The notes beneath the pieces are model-generated. The model saw only the letters and a list, made by a program, of their open reading frames with translations, was not told the DNA's origin and searched no databases. From an uncultured Endomicrobiia bacterium (GTDB taxonomy: Bacteria; Elusimicrobiota; Endomicrobiia; Endomicrobiales; Endomicrobiaceae), in contig CAJOJJ010000002.1 in the NCBI GenBank assembly GCA_905234925.1, positions 1 to 37,331 of the forward strand: a stretch of 37,331 nt of DNA, in the 5' to 3' direction. The position numbers and the translations under genes are program-made. Numbering within the stretch: position 1 is the stretch's first letter; each line of letters begins with the position of its first letter. This document shows, piece after piece, positions 1-13,700 of this stretch.

Positions 1-324
1 TTGTCCGTATGCTCCCTCCAAAAATACTTTATTTACTCCATATTTCTTATCAAACAGTTCTATGATGTTGCTGATATTTTTCTGTACTTTCGGATGGCTA
101 TGCAAATCTTGTATGTTTATCAATACTCGGTCGGTTCCGCTGTAATGTGCCGATGTTATCTGTCCGAAACTGTATGGAAGAACGAAATTATTGAATATTT
201 GATTATATTGCGCTGCAGATTGGTTTATTGCCGCAGCACCGGCAACGGCAGGGGATATAACGAAAGAAATAAGGAAACAGACTGTTATCATTATTGAGAT
301 GATTTTATTAAGATTATTTTTCAT
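1..324 (-). CDS. N-terminal 108 codons of a secreted protein of unknown function, running off the left window edge
   Basis: Absent from ORF track. Minus-strand ATG at 324 with strong SD (AAAAAAGGAGGAAACAG-ATG); open to position 1; translation MKNNLNKIISIMITVCFLISFVISPAVAGAAAINQSAAQYNQIFNNFVLPYSFGQITSAHYSGTDRVLINIQDLHSHPKVQKNISNIIELFDKKYGVNKVFLEGAYGQ with a clear signal peptide. Confidence 0.85.
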   Translation of the reverse strand, partial: MKNNLNKIISIMITVCFLISFVISPAVAGAAAINQSAAQYNQIFNNFVLPYSFGQITSAHYSGTDRVLINIQDLHSHPKVQKNISNIIELFDKKYGVNKVFLEGAYGQ

Positions 325-382
325 CTGTTTCCTCCTTTTTTAATTTTGGTTACTTTCTTATATCAAACTTAAATTTTATTTT

Positions 383-441
383 AGCTGAGAAGCTGAGCCG
401 GAAACTTCGTTTCCTCAGCTGAGGAGCTGAGAAGTTTTCGG
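383..441. repeat. GCTGAG hairpin element, copy 1
   Basis: gctgagaagctgagccGGAAACttcGTTTCCtcagctgaggagctgagaagttttcgg. Confidence 0.8.
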
Positions 442-542
442 AAAAACTGAAAATATTTTAAATTTTTCGCTCTGTGAAAAATGCTTATTAATTCGTTTGA
501 AGAACTCATAAATTTCTAATTACTAATTGCTAAATGCTAATT

Positions 543-587
543 AAAAAAGGCTTGTGTTATATATTACTTAACACAAGCCTTTTTTAT
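543..587. terminator. Bidirectional Rho-independent terminator
   Basis: AAAAAAGGCTTGTGTTA-tatattact-TAACACAAGCCTTTTTT, perfect 17-bp inverted repeat with T/A runs on both sides. Confidence 0.85.
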
Positions 588-1046
588 TGTATAATTATAA
601 GCATATATATCGCCTGCTCTCGGACGTATATTAAACAATAACTTCATAATTAATATCAGAAATATACTCCCTCGCCAAGGAACTTTTAACGGATAACTTT
701 CCGCCGGACTGATACCATTTACAACTTTTCCGCCAACGCACAAAACAAAACTCCAAAACAACATTGTAACTGATGTTGCTGCCGATACTGCATAGCCGCT
801 CATTACGGCAGAATCTTTCTTGCTTTCCTTATTGTCTGCTTTACTATAAGGAGTTTTGTCTTGTGCTTTTTGCGACATCATTTTACCTATTATATCCGAC
901 GGCATACTGACCGCCGAATAGAATTGTTCTATTACGCTTCCCTCAACTACAAAGCTTTTCATATCAAATATTCCCGTCAACGAGAAAATATTCAACAGAA
1001 AAAATAAGACTATAAAAAATGATAGATATTTAAATGTATTCTCCAT
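564..1046 (-). CDS. Hypothetical membrane protein (160 aa)
   Basis: Intact ORF with N-terminal and internal hydrophobic segments; not in rRNA or antisense to another gene. Confidence 0.65.
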   Translation of the reverse strand: MENTFKYLSFFIVLFFLLNIFSLTGIFDMKSFVVEGSVIEQFYSAVSMPSDIIGKMMSQKAQDKTPYSKADNKESKKDSAVMSGYAVSAATSVTMLFWSFVLCVGGKVVNGISPAESYPLKVPWRGSIFLILIMKLLFNIRPRAGDIYAYNYTIKKACVK

Positions 1047-1127
1047 GCTTAGATTATAGCCTAAAAATATAAAATTTTCAAGAATTTTTTGAAAATTTTA
1101 TGTAAAAATTTCAAAAAACAAAAAACA

Positions 1128-1172
1128 TAAAAAAAGGAAAGAGAGTGCATTCTTACGAATACACTCTCTTCT
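1128..1172 (-). terminator. Rho-independent terminator of the rRNA operon
   Basis: Minus strand GAAGAGAGTGTATTC-gtaa-GAATGCACTCTCTT followed by CCTTTTTTT, just downstream of 5S. Confidence 0.85.
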
Positions 1173-1180
1173 ATAAAGAA

Positions 1181-1297
1181 TCTGGCAACGACCTACTCTC
1201 CCGGGACCCTGCGGTCCAAGTACCATCGGCCCATATGAGCTTAACTTCCGAGTTCGGAATGGGATCGGGTGTGACCTCACCGGTATAGTCACCAGAA
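1181..1297 (-). rRNA. rrf: 5S ribosomal RNA
   Basis: Sequence ctggcaacgacctactctcccgggaccctgcggtccaagtaccatcggc...ggtgtgacctcaccgg is typical 5S reverse complement, in the expected position after 23S. Confidence 0.93.
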
Positions 1298-1403
1298 ATT
1301 TTTCAATTTTAATACTTCTTAAAAAGAACTTAATTCATTAAACTTAATAGTCAAACCGACTAACACATTATATCACTTTTTTCTAAAAAAGTCAATCACT
1401 TAG

Positions 1404-4311
<2,908 letters not shown>

Positions 4312-4471
4312 CATCTCAAGATGAGACGATTATGTGATTTTAACTATTTTAACTAAATTTAATACATTGTGTTTCATATTTTAAAATATGAAGACGCTGA
4401 TTTGCCTATTAAGTTTTTCAATGAACTATTTTATATCTTTAAACGGTAATGAAACCGAGTAAATTCTTTTT

Positions 4472-4547
4472 TGGTGGAGATAGTGAGGATCGAACTCACG
4501 ACCTCCTGCTTGCAAAGCAGGCGCTCTCCCAGCTGAGCTATATCCCC
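4472..4547 (-). tRNA. tRNA-Ala (anticodon TGC), CCA encoded
   Basis: ggggatatagctcagctgggagagcgcctgctttgcaagcaggaggtcgtgagttcgatcctcactatctccacca folds as a cloverleaf. Confidence 0.97.
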
Positions 4548-4573
4548 AAAATGTTCCAAGAATTATAAACCGG

Positions 4574-4647
4574 TGGGCCTATGTGGAGTTGCACCACAGA
4601 CCTCACCCTTATCAGGGGTGCGCTCTGACTAACTGAGCTATAGGCCC
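4574..4647 (-). tRNA. tRNA-Ile (anticodon GAT)
   Basis: gggcctatagctcagttagtcagagcgcacccctgataagggtgaggtctgtggtgcaactccacataggccca; cloverleaf, located in the 16S-23S spacer. Confidence 0.97.
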
Positions 4648-4812
4648 GTTTTCCTGCAACTTGTATCCAATGCCGCCCGGATACCAGCTTTATAACATAA
4701 ACTGAATAATATGCGGATGAACGCCCCATATAGGTAGTAACCCCGAATGTGCAATTTAAGTGTATCAACCAATAACATCCCATCAAATTAATGATGTATG
4801 TTTACTCCTTAT

Positions 4813-6333
<1,521 letters not shown>

Positions 6334-6470
6334 AAATTTTATAGAGTTTTGCTTAAGCTCTTAATTACTTTAATAATATATGATTGCTCATATATAAACA
6401 TCAAAAAAACAACTAGACCCTTAAATTGCTTGATTGCCCCTTTTACAGGGCACTCATCTGCATATTATTC

Positions 6471-6484
6471 AATTTTCAAAGACC
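6471..6484 (-). promoter_or_regulatory. boxA-like antitermination site in the rRNA leader
   Basis: Minus strand GGTCTTTGAAAATT, matching the boxA core (CTTTGAAAA) typical of rRNA leaders, ~140 nt upstream of 16S. Confidence 0.6.
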
Positions 6485-6677
6485 TTTTTTGAGAGAGAAA
6501 AAAATACTCTGTCTTTGCTATTCGTCTTTCAGCAAAGATATTCTTTTCTCTGCATTATATTAAATCGGGTGCTTCATTTTTTCCAGAAGACTTAAGGTAC
6601 CCTTAATATCTAAAAACTCTTCTTTATTTCAAAAAGGTTATTACTAAAAACTGCTTAAAGAACTTTTCGTGGCGCTG

Positions 6678-6706
6678 ATTATACCACATTCTTAAAAATT
6701 TGTCAA
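6678..6706 (-). promoter_or_regulatory. rRNA promoter P1 (sigma70-type)
   Basis: TTGACA-N17-TATAAT on minus strand (cTTGACAaatttttaagaatgtggTATAATc); GC-rich discriminator cagcgccac. Confidence 0.88.
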
Positions 6707-6867
6707 GTAGAAAATTTTTGTTTCACAAAAATTTTGGAAGATTAGAAGACTAGATGATTGGAAGCTATTATATAATGTTGCTTCTCAAAAAATCAACCGT
6801 TCAACTTCTCAACTATTCAACTCTTTCTAAAGACCTTGCTACGATCCGATTATCGCAACGGGTGAAG

Positions 6868-6896
6868 ATTATAGCACATTTTAAAATTTTTGTCAA
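6868..6896 (-). promoter_or_regulatory. rRNA promoter P2 (sigma70-type)
   Basis: TTGACA-aaaattttaaaatgtgc-TATAAT, 17-nt spacer; discriminator cttcacccg. Confidence 0.88.
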
Positions 6897-6993
6897 GCAG
6901 AAAATTTTAATACTCAAAAATTTTCATTGTTTATTTCTAAAAAACTCATCTTCATTTGTCTCGTTTGCGATCCGATTTTCGCAACGGGTGAAG

Positions 6994-7022
6994 ATTATAG
7001 CACATTTTAAAATTTTTGTCAA
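6994..7022 (-). promoter_or_regulatory. rRNA promoter P3 (sigma70-type)
   Basis: TTGACA-aaaattttaaaatgtgc-TATAAT, 17-nt spacer, same as P2. Confidence 0.88.
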
Positions 7023-7053
7023 GCAGAAAATTTTGCTTTGCAAAATTTTCTTA

Positions 7054-7098
7054 GATCCTTCGACTCCGCAAACTCTGTTTGCTTCGCTCAGGATGACA
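7054..7098. repeat. GAT-arm/arm'-ATGACA intergenic palindrome
   Basis: GATCCTTCGACTCCGCAAACTCTGTTTGCTTCGCTCAGGATGACA. Confidence 0.75.
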
Positions 7099-7159
7099 AT
7101 TCTGCGGTTGTCACTTTTTCTAAAGACCTTGCTGCAATCCGATTTTTGCAACGGGCAAG

Positions 7160-7188
7160 ATTGTAGCACAATTTAAAAAAAATGTCAA
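7160..7188 (-). promoter_or_regulatory. rRNA promoter P4 (sigma70-type)
   Basis: TTGACA-ttttttttaaattgtgc-TACAAT, 17-nt spacer; discriminator cttgcccg. Confidence 0.8.
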
Positions 7189-7339
7189 GCAGAAAATTTT
7201 TATTTCACAAAAATTTTAGAAGATTAGATGATTATAAGATTGAATGATTGTAAGAAAGTGTACACGGTACATAAGGCTCGGGAATTCAAAGTCGTAACTA
7301 AAATATTTCAATTTTTTTGTCAGACTATTTAGTATATAT

Positions 7340-10300
7340 TTAATATATATATTCTTCCGTATCTTTATTTCTTACGCCCTTAGAATAAAGATAAATAAAC
7401 GGTACGAATAACAATGCCAACCCCAATGCAAAAATCAAACCGCCGCATACGGCAATAGCCATAGGCTGGTTGGTAGTTGCACCCTCGCCAAGCCCTAATG
7501 CAAGAGGAATAAGTCCTACTACGGTTGTCAATGTAGTCATGATAATAGGTCTGATATGATCGGCGGTTGTATCAACAACCATTTGTTTTAATGCAACCGT
7601 ATCTCTGTATTTCTCCGGATCTTTCATAAAATGATTATTGTATCTGTCAACAAGAAGAATGGAAATATTAACAACGTTACCGACCAACATTATAACACCC
7701 AACATCGATATGGAGTTAATAGATTGTCCCGTAATAAACAATACAATCAAAGAACCTATAATACCGAGAGGAACTGCCGTCATAACTATTATCGGCTGCA
7801 ATAAATTTTCAAACTGAGAAGCAAGTATCATATAAATAATTATAATTCCCAACATCAATGCAAACGATACTTCCGAAAGAGCCTCTTTCATGGCAAGCAT
7901 TTCACCGGTAATAAACGCATTAACATCTTTATTATCGTAAGCATCATCAAGAAGTTCCTGAAGCTCTTTAACCGCATCGGTAAAACTGCCCTTAACATTT
8001 GCAGTAACAAGATAAGTTCTTTCCCCCTCAATTCTCTTAATTGCAGGCAGAGTCTTAACAAAATTTGCCTGCGCAATCTGCTTTAACTGAATAGTCATAC
8101 CCCAAGAAGAATATGCCGTCATTTCCAAAACTTTTTCAAGAGTATCTCTGTCGTCCGGTTTCATACGCACTCTTATATCCATTTCGTCGTCGGGAAGCTT
8201 TAATTTCGTAGCTACAAAACCTTTAATTGCGGCAAGTGTCATGGCGGAAATATCCTGAGTTGAAAGTCCGAACAGAGAGGCTCTTTCTCTGTCGATATTA
8301 AGCCTCAATTCGGGAACTTCATCGGAAGGATCAATTTTAATACCGTAAAATTCCGGCATACCTTCCATCTGTTCTTTCAATTTATTTGCGTACTCTCTGA
8401 GTTTTGAAAGCTCTTTACCTTTGAGTTCCACGGTAATTCCTGAAGATGCTCCTATTCCCGAGCCGAACATACCCTGCTGAGTAACAAATTCAACTTCCAA
8501 ATCTTTTATATTCCACCTTTTTATTTCATCGCTGAGTTCGGCAACAATTTCATTAGTGGACAAACCTTTAAATGCAAGATTAACAATAATTCTTGCCTGA
8601 TAAACTCCGGTAACTTCAACGGCAGCCGCTCCGGATTCTTCTCCGGTAGCACCGACGGTAGTAGAAATGTCTCTAACCTCATCATATTTTGAAATAGCAC
8701 TCTCTATTCTTTTAACGACTTCATCGGTAACTTCCAAAGGCGTATCGGGATGCATGGAAACATTCAACGTAAATCTTCTTTCGTCGGATTTTGCCATAAA
8801 CTCTTTGGGAATGTAGTAAACGGTAAGAGCACCTATAGCGGCATATAAAAATATAAAAGCAAAAACTCTAAATGCTCTGAAATTCAAAACCTGTTTCAAT
8901 AACGGAACAAAATATTCCGTAATGGCTTTTCTTCCTGCGGTAATGGAAATATTTTTAACATTTGCCGTAAGAGCCAGACGAGGAACAAGAAACATTGCGG
9001 AAAATATGGATGCTATCATTGCATAAGTTATTGTAAGAGCCAGCTGTTTGAACAACTGTCCTATCATACCGGTAATAAAAACAAAAGGTATGAACACCGC
9101 TATAGTCGTAACGGTAGAACTTAATATGGCGGCAAAAAGCGACGATGTGGCATTGTAAATACATTCTTTCTTCGGCAAATCTTTATTTCTGTGCAGCTCC
9201 AATAAAATATTTTCAATAACAACGTTACCGTTATCTACAACCATACCGATACCGATAGTTAAACCGCCCAGAGACATGGAGTTGATTGTTATTCCCTGAA
9301 AATACATAATACTTAATGTTACACACAAGCTTATAGGTATGGCAGTATTGATAATACCCGAACCGACGAAACTCCTCATAAAGAAATACAGCAAAATAAA
9401 AGTTAAAAGAATACCTTGAAGACCTGACTGATAAATGTTGCTTAAAGATTTTTTGATGAATATAGATTGGTCATATGTTGTTTTTATTTCTATATTTGAA
9501 GGAATTTTATCCTTAATATCTTTCAGTTTCTCGTGGACAAGCTTTGACATATTTATCAAATTTGCACCGGACTGAGGAAATATTCCTATGGAAACATTTT
9601 CTTTTGAATTATATCTGGAGATACCTTTTCTGTCTTTTAAAGATTCCTTTACGTCGGCAACATCACGCATATAAACAATTTTTTCTCCCGTTTCTCCCTC
9701 ATAACTTCTGTCTCTTCTGTATCTGGCATCTCCCTGTTTATTATCTCTTTTACCGAAAGAAAGATTTTCTATATCGGTAAGACTTTTAAATTCCCCGACG
9801 GTTTTTACTATATACTCATGCTTTTCTTCTTTGATTGTTCCTGCGGGATACGTAATGTTTGCGGTTTGCAAAGAATTGATAACATCGGTTATGGAAAGCT
9901 GGTTTGCGAGAAGTCTTCCTTTATCTATTTCGACCAGAATTTCTTTCTGCTCACCTCCCTTTAAGTCAACTTTTGCAACGCCTTCAAGCCTTTCAAGTTC
10001 GTCCTTAACATTTTTTTTCATTATATGGCGAAGGTCTGCCATCTGCATCAAATTAGGCTGAATATCCGTATAACTGACAGATAAAATCATAGCTTCCGTC
10101 TGCATAGGATTATACTTTAACACTACCGGCTCAAGTGCATCTTTCGGAAGAGATTCTTTTACCAAATCTATTTTTTCTCTCACGTCCATAGAGGCAAAAT
10201 CCATATCGGTTCCCCATAAAAATTCGCAGGAAACAATGGAAACGCCTTCTTTTGAAATGGAAGAAACTCTTTTAATATTTTTTACGGTACCTGCCGTTTC

Positions 10301-10504
10301 TTCAACAATTTTACTTATGAGTTTTTCTGCTTCCTCAGGCCCTGCACCTTCATACTTTGTAACAATCGTTATTTGAGGATATTCCATGGCAGGAAACAAT
10401 TCCTGAGGGATTCTGCTGAATGCAATCAATCCCATAAGAATTACGGCTAAAAATATCATAACCGTCGTTACAGGTCTGTCAACGGGAAGTCTTAATAAAC
10501 TCAT
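7340..10504 (-). CDS. RND efflux transporter permease (AcrB/MdtC/HAE1-like), second RND subunit of operon
   Basis: 1054 aa; typical RND start MSLLRLPVDRPVTTVMIFLAVILMGLIAFSRIPQELFPAMEYPQITIVTKYEGAGPEEAE and TM4 motif GMVVDNGNVVIEN. Confidence 0.95.
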   Translation of the reverse strand: MSLLRLPVDRPVTTVMIFLAVILMGLIAFSRIPQELFPAMEYPQITIVTKYEGAGPEEAEKLISKIVEETAGTVKNIKRVSSISKEGVSIVSCEFLWGTDMDFASMDVREKIDLVKESLPKDALEPVVLKYNPMQTEAMILSVSYTDIQPNLMQMADLRHIMKKNVKDELERLEGVAKVDLKGGEQKEILVEIDKGRLLANQLSITDVINSLQTANITYPAGTIKEEKHEYIVKTVGEFKSLTDIENLSFGKRDNKQGDARYRRDRSYEGETGEKIVYMRDVADVKESLKDRKGISRYNSKENVSIGIFPQSGANLINMSKLVHEKLKDIKDKIPSNIEIKTTYDQSIFIKKSLSNIYQSGLQGILLTFILLYFFMRSFVGSGIINTAIPISLCVTLSIMYFQGITINSMSLGGLTIGIGMVVDNGNVVIENILLELHRNKDLPKKECIYNATSSLFAAILSSTVTTIAVFIPFVFITGMIGQLFKQLALTITYAMIASIFSAMFLVPRLALTANVKNISITAGRKAITEYFVPLLKQVLNFRAFRVFAFIFLYAAIGALTVYYIPKEFMAKSDERRFTLNVSMHPDTPLEVTDEVVKRIESAISKYDEVRDISTTVGATGEESGAAAVEVTGVYQARIIVNLAFKGLSTNEIVAELSDEIKRWNIKDLEVEFVTQQGMFGSGIGASSGITVELKGKELSKLREYANKLKEQMEGMPEFYGIKIDPSDEVPELRLNIDRERASLFGLSTQDISAMTLAAIKGFVATKLKLPDDEMDIRVRMKPDDRDTLEKVLEMTAYSSWGMTIQLKQIAQANFVKTLPAIKRIEGERTYLVTANVKGSFTDAVKELQELLDDAYDNKDVNAFITGEMLAMKEALSEVSFALMLGIIIIYMILASQFENLLQPIIVMTAVPLGIIGSLIVLFITGQSINSISMLGVIMLVGNVVNISILLVDRYNNHFMKDPEKYRDTVALKQMVVDTTADHIRPIIMTTLTTVVGLIPLALGLGEGATTNQPMAIAVCGGLIFALGLALLFVPFIYLYSKGVRNKDTEEYIY

Positions 10505-10564
10505 AATTTTCTTTCCTTAAATTTATATTTATGCTAAATTAAAAACATTTTTGTTATATTTTTA

Positions 10565-10607
10565 AGCTGAGCCGGAGACTTCGTCTCCTCAGCTGAAAAG
10601 TTTTCGG
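10565..10607. repeat. GCTGAG hairpin element, copy 2
   Basis: gctgagccGGAGACttcGTCTCCtcagctgaaaagttttcgg; covarying arms relative to copy 1. Confidence 0.8.
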
Positions 10608-10622
10608 TACTTTTATACTATA

Positions 10623-10682
10623 GATTCCCGCCAAACGGCAACGCATGAATGACAGAGTGTATTAGGCTCTGCGGGAATGACA
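10623..10682. repeat. GAT-arm/arm'-ATGACA intergenic palindrome
   Basis: GATTCCCGCC...GCGGGAATGACAG. Confidence 0.75.
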
Positions 10683-10771
10683 GAACAAAAGACAATTTAT
10701 AATTTATAATTAACGACAAACTACAAAAACTAATAACCTGATAACCTTATAAGCTCATAACCTGCCGTTTA

Positions 10772-13700
10772 TTATACATTGTCTTCAAAAGGGTTTCTGT
10801 TGAAAAATCTCTTATGAAGTCTCATAATAAAATTAAACAGCGCAACAAGCCCCAAACGTTTAAAGAACATCTTAACACTGCTTTTAGGTTTTTCAAGAAC
10901 ATAATATGCCGTAGGAATAATCAACATCGTAAGCAGTGTACCGGTAATGGTTCCAAAAAGCACGGTCATTCCCAACGATGCCCACATTGACGAAGATTCG
11001 TCTCTGCTTAATACCATCGGCAAAAGACCTAAAGTTTTCATTAATAATGTTATAAGTTCCGGTCTTAATCTTTCTTTGCAGCTTTCAAAAATAACTCTTA
11101 AAATATTCGTTCTGCCTATACGTCTTTGATTAATTTTATCGACAATAATAATAGAACTGTAAACTATACAGCCGAAAAGAATCATCATACCTATCCACAC
11201 GCCTAAGCTTATGGATTTATTGAAGCCCCAAAGACAAAAAGCCACACCTATTATACTCAGCGGGAGCGAAAACATTATAAGTGCCGGCTGCAGATAAGAT
11301 TCAAAAATCGATGCCAAAACAAAGAAAATTAAAATAACCGTCAAAGCTACCGCCAGCATAAACTGTCCTCTGTTTTTAACGGTCTTTTCGTAATCACCCG
11401 ATATGTTAAACGAATAGTCCTGAGGAAATGCCACGCCCTTTAATGTAGTTTTTATTTTTTCTGCAGCGGTCGTCAAACCTATTTTTGCTCTGTTGGCACT
11501 TATCTGAATAAATCTCTTTTTATTTTTTCTCCATATTTCCTGATTCGATTTCAATTTACTCATATCGGTAACCTGTCCGACGTAAACAATATCCGAAATA
11601 GGATTGACTACGCCGATAAAAGGAATTTGATCGACATATTTTATACTGTCGGGATAAAGACGGCATATGGTCTCGATTTCTTTACCCTCCGTTCTGTACT
11701 GCGTGGCAATAAGCCCTCTTAACTGACAGTGCAGAGTGTTGCTTAAGAAATACGTCGTCAGCCCGAATACGGCAAGCCTGTCATAATCTACGGCAAGGAT
11801 AACTTCAGGTTCATCTTCTCTCATTCTTATTTTTACGTCGGTAAGCCCTTTAACCTGCTGAAGTCTGCCCGATGCGGAAAAAGCAAGCTGTTTTAACGTA
11901 TCATAATTCTGTCCGTAAAAATCCACAAAAATTTCTTTTGATGCCATAGCCTGCGAGTCCTGAAAATATACGAATGCCGGAGAAAATTCACCAAAACGTT
12001 TTCGGAACTCTTCTTTAAATTCTTCAGCCTTTTCATAGACGGTAACTTCAACAAAAGTGTGAAGTTTTTCCACCTTGGAAGAAACTCTTTTTACCTGATC
12101 TCTGTATTCCATCAAAGCTTTTTCCATATTACGCACAACTTCATTGGAAACTTCTATTCTTGTTGCAGGAGGAAACTGTATACCTATACGGAAAGTATTT
12201 ACATTTGCCGTGTCCATAAATTCGGAATCTCTTGTAAGCATTATCCTGGCTGATATGAGAAACAACGCTAAAACGAAAATCCAAACATAAGTCTGCCATC
12301 TGAAACAAAATTTTAAAATTCGTCCGTAAATACGACGGACTTTTATGTACCATCTCTGAAAATCCAAATCGAATTTATTCTGCCATCTGTAAATTTGAGG
12401 AGGAATAAAAATAAGCGTGGCAATAACCGAAGCAACCAACGCAAAAGTTATTGCAAGCCCGAACGGAACATACATTTGCCTTACTTCCGGGTCTAAAAAT
12501 ACCAACGGTAAAAATACGATAATTGTCGTTACCGTAGAAGCAAAAATAGGCTGCCACATTTCAGCCGTACCGTTTATAACAAGCCTTGCTTTATTCGTAT
12601 AAGTTTTTCTGTGAAAATGAAACGATATATTTTCCAGCACCACGATAGAATTATCCATAACGTTAGCCATACCCATAGCAAGCCCGCTCAACGTCATAAT
12701 ATTAAAAGTTTGGTTGGTAAAATACATTAAAATTACCGACATAAACAGACTTAAAGGCATAGTGGTCGCAACAATAAAAATACTTCTGACATTTCTCATA
12801 AAGAGAAATAAAATAGCGGCAAGAAGTATTCCTCCCTCCAACAATGCCTCAACCAAAGATTTGATGGCTTTTGTTATGTATTCGGCATCATTTTTTACGA
12901 CGGTAATCGTAATATCATCGTCGACAATTTTTTCCAGTTTATCAACAATTTTTAAAACTTCGTTGGCAACTTTTATGGTATTTCCGGTAGACTCTTTCTG
13001 AACGTATATTGAAACAACATCCTGCACGTTAAGCCTTGAATATGAAGTAGGTTCGTAATAAGAATCCCTTATCGTTGCTATATCTCCTATGGTAACAACG
13101 GAACCTGCCGGTGTTATGGCAATTGCGGTATTTTTAATTTCGTCTATATTTGTGTATTCTCCGGTAGCTCTTATGATAAAATTTTGATTATTTTCATTTA
13201 TTTCTCCGGCAGACACCGATAAATTTGCAAGATTGATTTTATTGACCACTTCAAGTATGGAAAGTTTATAACCGAGAAGTTTGGCGTTGTCCATTTCTAT
13301 AAGAAATTTTCTTTCTCTTCCTCCGCCGAACTCAACATTGGCAACACCCGAAACTCTAAGGAGCTTTTCTTTTATCTGCTCTTCCGCAATTTCTCTTAAC
13401 TGTTCCGGCGTTTTTATGGGAGAACTTAACGCCATAATTATAATAGGGCTGTCGGACTGTTCAAACTTTGCAATGATAGGCTTCTCACTCTCTTTCGGAA
13501 GATTATTTTTTATCATTGCAATTTTTTCTCTTATATCAATAACAACAAAGTCCGTATTAACATTGTGATGAAAAGTCATCATAATATTGGATTCGGACTC
13601 TTTGGAAGAAGAAATCATTTCTTTTAATCCGTTAATCTCGGAAAAAACTTCTTCCATAGGCTTGGTAACATACTTTTCCACCTCGGAAGCGGCAACACCG

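Noticed and set aside
1-297. ORF 1..297 (+), 98 aa
   Set aside because: Antisense to a better minus-strand CDS with SD and signal peptide.
1098-1292. ORF 1098..1292 (-) and ORFs 1502..1864, 1627..1809, 3649..3867, 4027..4287
   Set aside because: They lie inside 5S/23S rRNA and the rRNA terminator; spurious translation.
6754-7176. ORFs 6754..7176 (+) and 6924..7169 (-)
   Set aside because: Repeated peptide (RFSQRVKIIAHFKIFVKQKIL) is a translation of the duplicated promoter modules, not a protein.
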